NCBI RefSeq assembly: GCF_021653975.1
Contig: NZ_JAJKFK010000010.1
Location: 62,001-126,000, forward strand
DNA length: 64,000 nucleotides
Source of the DNA: Amycolatopsis sp. GM8
GTDB taxonomy: Bacteria; Actinomycetota; Actinomycetes; Mycobacteriales; Pseudonocardiaceae
Reading direction: 5' to 3'
The notes below the pieces were generated by a model. That model did not search any database. It was not told the DNA's origin and worked only from the letters and a program-made list of their open reading frames with translations. Shown here piece after piece: positions 58,102-64,000 of this stretch; positions within the stretch are counted from its first letter, which is position 1, and each line of letters starts with the position of its first letter. The translations under genes and the position numbers were made by a program.

Positions 58102-58113
58102 TAGGTTGTGCTC

Positions 58114-58893
58114 GTGGGCACGAGCACGAAGATCGAGTTTCCCGGGTCGCAGGGGGCGCCACTGGCCGCCCGGCTGGAGCTGCCCGAGGGCGAGATCCGG
58201 GCCTACGCCCTGTTCGCGCACTGCTTCACCTGCGGCAAGGATGTGGTCGCGGCGACCCGGATCGCGCGGGCGCTGACCGGGTTCGGGATCGCGGTGCTGC
58301 GGTTCGACTTCACCGGCCTCGGCGGGTCCGGCGGGGACTTCGCGAACACCGGGTTCACCTCCAACGTCGAGGATCTGTGCCGCGCCGCCGAGTACGTGCA
58401 GGCGAACCTCGGGCCGGTGTCCATCCTCATCGGACACTCACTAGGCGGTGCCGCCGTCCTCGCCGCGGCGCACCGGCTGCCCGCCGTGCGTGCCGTGGCG
58501 ACCATCGCGGCGCCCGCCGACCCCGAGCACGTGCTGGGCCTGCTGGGCGAGAGCCGGGCCGAGATCGAGCGGCGCGGGGAGGCGGACGTCGTGCTCGCCG
58601 GCCGGACGTTTTGTATCCGCAAGGAGTTCCTCGACGACATCGCCGCCCAGCGGCAGGCCGAGCGGATCGCGAAGCTCGGCGCCGCCCTGCTGGTGCTGCA
58701 CTCGCCCACGGACGAACTCGTCGGAATCGCCAACGCGCGCCGGATCTTCGACGCCGCCCGGCATCCGAAGTCGTTCATCGCGCTCGACGGCGCCGACCAC
58801 CTGCTCACCCAGCGCGCCGACGCCGAGTACGTGGCGACCATGCTCGCGAGCTGGGCCGCGCGCTACTGCGTGCCCACCGGATCGGGCAAGTAG
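58114..58893 (+). CDS. Alpha/beta hydrolase, OsmC-associated type
   Basis: The 259-residue hydrolase has AYALFAHCFTCGKDVVAATRIARALTGFGIAVLRFDFTGLGGSGGDFANTGFTSNVEDL, the nucleophile elbow ILIGHSLGGAA, a late Asp (HSPTDELVG) and His (DGADHLL). The N-terminal half is that of hydrolases often fused to OsmC domains; here the OsmC part is absent. GTG 58114 is preferred because TAGGTT lies 6 nt upstream, as for a leaderless mRNA. The 3' end overlaps the convergent sulfotransferase by 31 nt. Confidence 0.85.
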   Translation: MGTSTKIEFPGSQGAPLAARLELPEGEIRAYALFAHCFTCGKDVVAATRIARALTGFGIAVLRFDFTGLGGSGGDFANTGFTSNVEDLCRAAEYVQANLGPVSILIGHSLGGAAVLAAAHRLPAVRAVATIAAPADPEHVLGLLGESRAEIERRGEADVVLAGRTFCIRKEFLDDIAAQRQAERIAKLGAALLVLHSPTDELVGIANARRIFDAARHPKSFIALDGADHLLTQRADAEYVATMLASWAARYCVPTGSGK

Positions 58894-59630
58894 CCCCAGG
58901 ACCGGCAGGCGGGTTCGAGCGCTTCGGCCATGGCCGTGCCGGACGGGACCGGCCGGCCCGGCTGGATCACGCCGGACCGGATGATCTCGCTCCAGTCGCC
59001 GATCCCGCGCACGTACTCCCCGTGATCGAACCGGCCGTAGTCGAGCATCGCCGGTTCCCAAGCCACACCGAGGAAATCGCACAACCGCCGGACGGTCTCC
59101 GCGGGCCGGGTGGTCAGCTCCTCGTAGCGCACCTCGTGGCCGGGCAGCTCGGCGCGGGCCTCGTTCATCACGGCGACGAACTCCGCCGCCCTGCGCGCCG
59201 GATCGATATCGGGCCGGTCGGGCCAGGCGCGGGCCAACGAGTCGGCGATGTGCAGCGGGTTGCGGAACAGGAAGACGTACCGGGCGTCCGGCCAGCATTC
59301 GGCGATCCGCCGCCAGGACTGCACGCTGCTGGTCGTTTTGTTGACGATCAGGTCCTTCCCGCTGCGCAGCAGTTCGTGGTGCAGCAGGCGGTCCCAGAGC
59401 AGGTGTTCGAGCTCGCGGATGCTCAGCCCGAGCGCGTCCAGCGAGATACTGGCGTAGCGGTCGCTGAAGCCGTTGGCCACCCACTCCCGCTCCCGCACGC
59501 TCAGCAGGTTCAGATGCAGCTCGTGCGGCGCGTGCACGCGGGAATGGCTGTCCAGCACCGAACGCAGCAGCGTGGAACCGGACCGGGGCGCGGTCAGGAC
59601 GAAGATCGGCGAGGGCACCAGCCGGTGCAC
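58863..59630 (-). CDS. PAPS-dependent sulfotransferase
   Basis: The 255-residue protein has the 5'-phosphosulfate loop TAPRSGSTLLRS (about residues 13-24) and the 3'-phosphate-binding motif FLFRNPLHIADSLARAW, followed by a short C-terminal fold (RFDHGEYVRGIGDWSEII). It transfers sulfate from PAPS to a hydroxyl or amine of an unknown metabolite. The cysC gene ends 2 nt upstream, so the PAPS donor is made by the same operon. Confidence 0.9.
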   Translation of the reverse strand: MHRLVPSPIFVLTAPRSGSTLLRSVLDSHSRVHAPHELHLNLLSVREREWVANGFSDRYASISLDALGLSIRELEHLLWDRLLHHELLRSGKDLIVNKTTSSVQSWRRIAECWPDARYVFLFRNPLHIADSLARAWPDRPDIDPARRAAEFVAVMNEARAELPGHEVRYEELTTRPAETVRRLCDFLGVAWEPAMLDYGRFDHGEYVRGIGDWSEIIRSGVIQPGRPVPSGTAMAEALEPACRSWGYLPDPVGTQ

Positions 59631-59632
59631 GG

Positions 59633-60205
59633 TCAGCCTCCCTGCGGGGTCAGCGAGGCCTCGATCAGGCCCCGGTGGATCACGAGATCGAGCACGTGGC
59701 CGGCGGACTCGGACACGGTCTCGCCGGACGTGTCGATCCGCAGGTCGGGCAGCATCGGCTCCTCGTAGGCGGCATCGACCCCGGTGAGCCCGGCCAGCGC
59801 GCCGCTGGCCCGCTTCGCGTACAGGCCCTTGACGTCGCGGCGCTGGCAGACCGCCAGCGGGGTCGCGACGTGGACTTCGATGAAGGCGAGCCCGGCGTCG
59901 TCGTGCCGGGTGCGCATCAGGTCACGATCGCTCGCGTACGGCGCGATCGCCGCCACGATGGCGAGAACACCGTGGCGGGCCAGCAAAATCGCGACGGTGG
60001 TGATCCGGCTGAGGTTCTTTTCCCGGTCTTCGCGGGAGAGGCCGAGCTCCGGCCAGAGGCGGCGGCGCACGTCGTCGCCGTCGAGCACCTCGGCGGCCTG
60101 CCCGGCGCGGGTGGCGAGGTCCCGCGTGGCGGTGGCCAGTGTGGTCTTCCCCGAACTCGGCAACCCGGTCAGCAGGACCGTGCCGCCTCGTTTCCGTTCG
60201 TTCAC
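59633..60205 (-). CDS. cysC: Adenylylsulfate kinase CysC
   Basis: This 190-residue kinase has Walker A GLPSSGKTT (14-22), LDGDDVRRRLWPELGLSREDREKNLSRI (APS kinase signature), ATPLAVCQRRDVKGLYAKRASGALAGLTGVDAAYEEP and an RIDTSGET end. It phosphorylates APS to PAPS. No CysD/CysN sulfurylase is adjacent. GTG 60205 lacks an obvious ribosome site. Its partner gene is the sulfotransferase. Confidence 0.93.
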   Translation of the reverse strand: MNERKRGGTVLLTGLPSSGKTTLATATRDLATRAGQAAEVLDGDDVRRRLWPELGLSREDREKNLSRITTVAILLARHGVLAIVAAIAPYASDRDLMRTRHDDAGLAFIEVHVATPLAVCQRRDVKGLYAKRASGALAGLTGVDAAYEEPMLPDLRIDTSGETVSESAGHVLDLVIHRGLIEASLTPQGG

Positions 60206-60323
60206 GTGCTATTTCTGGCAGCAGAAGAGGGGGCGCGGATAGCGAATTCCCGAGCTGCGATCCGACCATCGGTTTCTCTAATAGATGCCCGCGCGGGAAC
60301 GGGATCCTGCGAGACTGGTCCGC

Positions 60324-61262
60324 GTGATCAGCACATCGGTGCGAGTCCTGTCCGTCAGCCGGGAAGCCGAAGACGTACTGTCCTTTGTGCTCACCGACCC
60401 CTCCGACCCCTCCGGCGCGCCGTTGCCGCCGTGGACCCCCGGCGCACACGTCGATGTGCTGCTGCCCGGCGGTCTGGAGCGCCAGTATTCGCTGTGCGGT
60501 GACCCGGCGAACCGCGACAGCTACCGCATCGCGGTGCTGCGCGAGCAGCCGAGCCGTGGCGGTTCGGCACACCTGCACGACGAGGTGAAGCCCGGATCGA
60601 TACTGGAGATCCGCGAGCCGCGTAACAATTTTCCGTTAACGGAAGCGGAATCCTACGTGTTGATCGCGGGCGGGATCGGGATCACCCCGCTGCTGCCGAT
60701 GATCCGCGAACTCGACGGACGTGGCGCCGCCTGGCAACTGCATTACGGCGGCCGCCAGCGTGCGCGGATGGCGTTTGCCGCCGAACTGGCCGCCTACGGC
60801 GAAAAGGTCAGCTGGTATCCCGAGGACGAATGCGGGCTCATTCCGCTGGAGCAGATCCTCGGCCAGGTGACCCAGGGCACACTCGTCTACTGCTGTGGCC
60901 CCGAACCGCTGCTGGCCGCCGTCGAGCAGCGCGCGGAGCCGGCGATTCTGCGCACGGAACGCTTCCACCCCAAGGAGATCGAGACCGGGCCCGATCGCCC
61001 GCTGACCGTCGAGCTGGCGCTGTCCGGCCAGACCGTCGAAGTGCCCGCGCACATGTCCATTTTGGACGCACTGGAGCGGGCGGGCGCGGACGTGCCGTCG
61101 TCGTGCCGCGAGGGAACGTGCGCGACGTGCGAGACCACGGTACTGGAAGGCGAGATCGACCACCGGGACTCGGTTTTGACGCCGGAGGAACAGGAATCGG
61201 GCCGGACGATGCTGATCTGCGTCTCCCGCGCCCGCGCGGACCGGCTCGTCCTCGATGCCTGA
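60324..61262 (+). CDS. PDR/VanB-family oxidoreductase with 2Fe-2S domain
   Basis: The 312-residue protein carries an FMN/NAD-binding ferredoxin-reductase module (WTPGAHVDVLLPGGLERQYSLCGDP; VLIAGGIGITPLLPMIREL; YCCGPEPLLAAVE) and a C-terminal plant-type [2Fe-2S] domain (SSCREGTCATCETTVLEGEI with a later Cys in LICVSRA). Such reductases feed electrons from NADH to Rieske or P450-type oxygenases. The next gene follows by 18 nt. GTG 60324 gives a start just before the first strand. Confidence 0.9.
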   Translation: MISTSVRVLSVSREAEDVLSFVLTDPSDPSGAPLPPWTPGAHVDVLLPGGLERQYSLCGDPANRDSYRIAVLREQPSRGGSAHLHDEVKPGSILEIREPRNNFPLTEAESYVLIAGGIGITPLLPMIRELDGRGAAWQLHYGGRQRARMAFAAELAAYGEKVSWYPEDECGLIPLEQILGQVTQGTLVYCCGPEPLLAAVEQRAEPAILRTERFHPKEIETGPDRPLTVELALSGQTVEVPAHMSILDALERAGADVPSSCREGTCATCETTVLEGEIDHRDSVLTPEEQESGRTMLICVSRARADRLVLDA

Positions 61263-61280
61263 CCACGGAAGGCAGGAACC

Positions 61281-62477
61281 ATGTACGACGTGATCGTCGT
61301 CGGCGCGCGCTGCGCCGGTGCCACTACCGCGATGCTGCTGGCCCGGCGCGGGTACCGGGTGCTCTGCGTCGACAGGGCGACCTTCCCCAAGGACACGGTC
61401 TCCACGCATCTGCTCCGCCAGGGCGGTCTCGCCCGGCTGCGTGACTGGGGCCTGCTGGACGAGCTGAAGGCCACCGGCTGCACGCCCGTGCACACCATCA
61501 CGATGTCCTACGACGACGCGATGTTCTCCGGTTTCTCCGACCCGATCGACGGGATCGAAGAGATCTACGCGCCCCGGCGGATCGTGCTCGACAACCTGCT
61601 GCAGGACGCCGCCCGCGCGGCCGGAGTCGAGCTGCGCCAAGGGATCGCGGTCACCGGGCTGGTCCGCGACGGCGAAACCGTGACCGGTATCACCGGCCGC
61701 GACGAGCAGGACCGGACGATCACCGAGCACGCCCGCCTGGTGATCGGCGCGGACGGCCGCGCCTCCACCGTCGCGCAGCTCACCGGCGCCGAGCAGTACA
61801 ACGTGGTGCCGGCGCACACCTTCACCTGCTACTCGTACTGGACCGGCCTGCAGATGCAGAGCCAGCTGCGGATCCGGGACCGGCAGGCGGTCGGCGGCTG
61901 GCCCACCCATGACGGCAAGACGCTGCTCTGGGTCGTGCAGATGGTGGACCGGTTCAGCGAGTTCCGCACGGACATCGAGGGCAACTTCCACCGGGCGTTC
62001 AAGGAAACCGCGCCCGATCTCGCGGAGCTGGTCGGCACCGGCGAGCGGGACGAGCGGTTCTACGTCGCGCGGCAGCCCGAGAACTTCTACCGGGTCTCGC
62101 ACGGCGAGGGCTGGGCGCTGGTCGGCGACGCCGGCTACCACAAGGACCCGTTCACCGGCCTCGGGATCAGCGACGCGTTCAGCTACGCCGACCTGCTCGC
62201 GGAGCGGGCGCACGAAGGCCTGTCCGGGGCGCGGCCGCTGACCGAGGCACTCGCCGAATACCAGGCGCAGCGCGACAAGTCGAGCAAGGGCATGTACAGG
62301 TTCACCTGCGAGTCGTCGAAACTGGTGTTCCCGGACAACTACCTCGAAGTGATGCGGGCGCTCCCGGCCAGCCCCCAGCACACCCAGCAGTGGTTCCGGA
62401 TGATGGCCGGCGGGCTCAACGGCCGCGACTTCTTCACCGAGGACAACCTGCGGGCCCTGTTCGAGGCGGCGGCATGA
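61281..62477 (+). CDS. FAD-dependent monooxygenase/geranylgeranyl reductase-type
   Basis: The 398-residue flavoprotein has the Rossmann motif YDVIVVGARCAGATTAMLLARRG, LVIGADGRASTVAQLTGA and GWALVGDAGYHKDPFTGLGISDAFSYADLLAE (the GD motif). This places it in the group-A monooxygenase-like/halogenase-like class. Its substrate is unknown. It lies between a reductase and an acyl-CoA ligase with a 4-nt overlap, so the three genes probably form one degradative or tailoring operon. Confidence 0.87.
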   Translation: MYDVIVVGARCAGATTAMLLARRGYRVLCVDRATFPKDTVSTHLLRQGGLARLRDWGLLDELKATGCTPVHTITMSYDDAMFSGFSDPIDGIEEIYAPRRIVLDNLLQDAARAAGVELRQGIAVTGLVRDGETVTGITGRDEQDRTITEHARLVIGADGRASTVAQLTGAEQYNVVPAHTFTCYSYWTGLQMQSQLRIRDRQAVGGWPTHDGKTLLWVVQMVDRFSEFRTDIEGNFHRAFKETAPDLAELVGTGERDERFYVARQPENFYRVSHGEGWALVGDAGYHKDPFTGLGISDAFSYADLLAERAHEGLSGARPLTEALAEYQAQRDKSSKGMYRFTCESSKLVFPDNYLEVMRALPASPQHTQQWFRMMAGGLNGRDFFTEDNLRALFEAAA

Positions 62478-63982
62478 CCGTGCAACCCTTTGCCACCAAC
62501 GGGATCTACCGCGACGACGCCGGGATCGCGCAGTACGAGAACCAGCCTGAGTCGCTCGTCGCGATGCTGCGCGCCACCGTGGAGCAGTGGCCCGAGCAGG
62601 AGGCGATCGCGGAGGTCGACGGCGAGCACCTGTCCTACCGGCAGCTGTGGGACCGCGCGGCGCGCGTCGCGGGAGGCTTGCGGGACAACGGAATCCGGCC
62701 CGGCGACCGGGTCGGCGTGCTGCTCGACAACGGCGCGGACTGGGTGCTCGGCTTCCTCGGCAGCGTGCTGGCCGGCGGGGTGCCGGTGCCGGTCAACACC
62801 CGGTTCGCCGCCCCGGAGATCGAGTACGTGCTCACCGACTCGGCCGTCTCGCACGCGCTGCGGCCCGGTGCGCCACTGCCGGACGGCGCACCTTATGCCT
62901 ATGACGGCGCGGTTTCCGCCGATCTGGCCGCGATCTTCTACACCAGCGGCACCACCGGCCGCCCCAAGGGCGCGATGACCACGCACGGCAACTTTCTGTC
63001 CACTGTGGAGAACACACGCCGCCTGGTCGGCATCGCCGACGGCGAGGGACCGCGACTGCGGAACCTGGTGTCCGTGCCGCTGTTCCACGTCACCGCGTGC
63101 AACAGCCAGCTGATCCCGCAGCTCGCGATCGGCGGCAGCACGATCGTGCTGCCCAAGTTCGCCGTGCAGACCTTCCTGCGTGCGATGGTCGACGAGCGCG
63201 TCACCTCGATCACCAACACGCCCGCGATCTACTATCTGGCGTTCCGGCAGGAGAACTTCGGCGACTTCGACCTGAGCGGCATCAACCGGGTCGCCTACGG
63301 TGGCGCGCCGGTCGCGCCCGCGCTCGTCGAGCAGATCGCGAAGCACTTCCCGAACGCCCGTCTCGCCAACGGTTTCGGGCTCACCGAGACGTCCTCGATC
63401 TCGACCTACCTGCCGCACGAGTGGGCGCTGGAGCACCCCGAGTCGGTCGGGTTCGCCGCACCCGTGGTCGACCTGGCCCTCGACTCGCCGGACGACGCGG
63501 GTGTCGGAGAACTGCTGATCCGTGGTCCGAATGTCGTTGCGGGCTACTGGAACAAGCCCGACGCGACCGCCGCGACGTTCGTCGACGGCTGGCTGCGGAC
63601 GGGCGACCTCGCCCGGATCGACGAACAGGGCCTGGTGTCGATCGCCGACCGGGCGAAGGACATGATCAACCGCGGCGGCGAGAACGTGTACTGCGTCGAG
63701 GTGGAGAACGCGCTGGCCGGTGCGCCGGGGATCGGCGAGTCGGCGGTGGTGGGCGTGCCGGACTCGATGATGGGCGAGAAGGTCGGCGCGGTCGTGGTGC
63801 CGGTGGCCGGCACCGGGTTCGACGAGGCCGCGGTGCTGGCCTACCTGCGTGACCGGCTCGCGGATTTCAAGGTGCCGCAGTACTTTTCGGTGCGCTCGGA
63901 ACCGTTGCCGCGCAACCCCGGCGGGAAGATCCTGAAGGACCGGCTGCGCTCCGAGCCGTTCAAGCCCGCTTCTCGTGGGTAG
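62474..63982 (+). CDS. Acyl-CoA synthetase/AMP-dependent ligase
   Basis: The 502-residue adenylating enzyme has the P-loop IFYTSGTTGRPKGAMTT, VPLFHVTA, the A5 motif NGFGLTETSS, the A7 motif DGWLRTGDLARID and the A10 lysine motif PRNPGGKILKDRLR. It activates a carboxylic acid to its CoA ester. ATGA overlap with the monooxygenase gene. The acid is not identified; the N-terminus (NGIYRDDAGIAQYENQPESL) is typical of class I fatty-acid-type ligases. Confidence 0.93.
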   Translation: MTVQPFATNGIYRDDAGIAQYENQPESLVAMLRATVEQWPEQEAIAEVDGEHLSYRQLWDRAARVAGGLRDNGIRPGDRVGVLLDNGADWVLGFLGSVLAGGVPVPVNTRFAAPEIEYVLTDSAVSHALRPGAPLPDGAPYAYDGAVSADLAAIFYTSGTTGRPKGAMTTHGNFLSTVENTRRLVGIADGEGPRLRNLVSVPLFHVTACNSQLIPQLAIGGSTIVLPKFAVQTFLRAMVDERVTSITNTPAIYYLAFRQENFGDFDLSGINRVAYGGAPVAPALVEQIAKHFPNARLANGFGLTETSSISTYLPHEWALEHPESVGFAAPVVDLALDSPDDAGVGELLIRGPNVVAGYWNKPDATAATFVDGWLRTGDLARIDEQGLVSIADRAKDMINRGGENVYCVEVENALAGAPGIGESAVVGVPDSMMGEKVGAVVVPVAGTGFDEAAVLAYLRDRLADFKVPQYFSVRSEPLPRNPGGKILKDRLRSEPFKPASRG

Positions 63983-64000
63983 CGAGCCGTTTCGCCCGCA

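Noticed and set aside
1..64000. tRNA, rRNA, CRISPR arrays, insertion sequences or phage genes
   Set aside because: I saw no cloverleaf-like pattern, regular direct-repeat arrays, transposase motifs or terminal inverted repeats.

Overview
The DNA is very G+C rich, with strong third-position G/C bias, GTG and TTG starts, many 1-4 nt stop/start overlaps, and a SigK/RskA pair next to a fasciclin lipoprotein. These point to a filamentous actinomycete, most likely Pseudonocardiaceae (Amycolatopsis-like). The genus is inference; no rRNA or marker gene lies in the window. I saw no tRNA, rRNA, CRISPR array or insertion sequence, and no gene-free stretch longer than 300 bases.

Left part (1-14 kb): the end of an epimerase gene, an alpha/beta hydrolase, a TetR regulator divergent from an FAD-dependent ferredoxin-reductase-like gene, then two luciferase-like flavin oxidoreductases and a GNAT acetyltransferase. 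Next comes the most unusual locus, an eight-gene, mostly overlapping operon (6317-14035). It has two flavoprotein plus 2x[4Fe-4S] ferredoxin pairs that resemble AprAB, placed around an SsuABC/TauABC-type importer and closed by a MocR-type PLP regulator. I read it as an uptake-plus-redox module for a small, probably sulfonate-like compound. The substrate is unknown.

14-34 kb: a family-5 (Dpp/Opp) importer with a fused double ATPase, GrpB, a frameshifted MFS gene, and an EthD protein whose promoter is bracketed by two operator-like sites. Then a GntR regulator leads a catabolic operon with a second complete Dpp importer, three amidase-signature hydrolases, an MFS transporter and an AtzG-like small subunit. 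A second AtzG/GatC-like subunit appears to be encoded inside the 3' end of the MFS gene with its own ribosome binding site.

34-46 kb: an EtfD-like Fe-S membrane reductase, an HNH-like small protein, an O-antigen-ligase-like membrane protein, and an alkylation-repair module (two O6-alkylguanine transferases around a sigma factor, with an 18-bp perfect palindrome). It continues with a membrane-anchored receptor gene disrupted at its 3' end, a cation/proton antiporter and a DUF2975/YozG-type pair.

46-64 kb: a SigK-type regulon (fasciclin lipoprotein, membrane molybdopterin oxidoreductase, sigK, rskA, with a CCGAATAA -10 box), an aldo/keto reductase and TetR pair with twin operators, an SMP-30 hydrolase, a Tat-exported metallophosphoesterase and an OmpR-type two-component system. 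It ends with DedA-uppP, a TRIC channel, an alpha/beta hydrolase, a cysC-sulfotransferase operon, and a three-gene operon of a VanB-type reductase, an FAD monooxygenase and an acyl-CoA ligase. A palindromic word, GTCCA-N3-TGGAC, recurs across the window far more often than base composition predicts.
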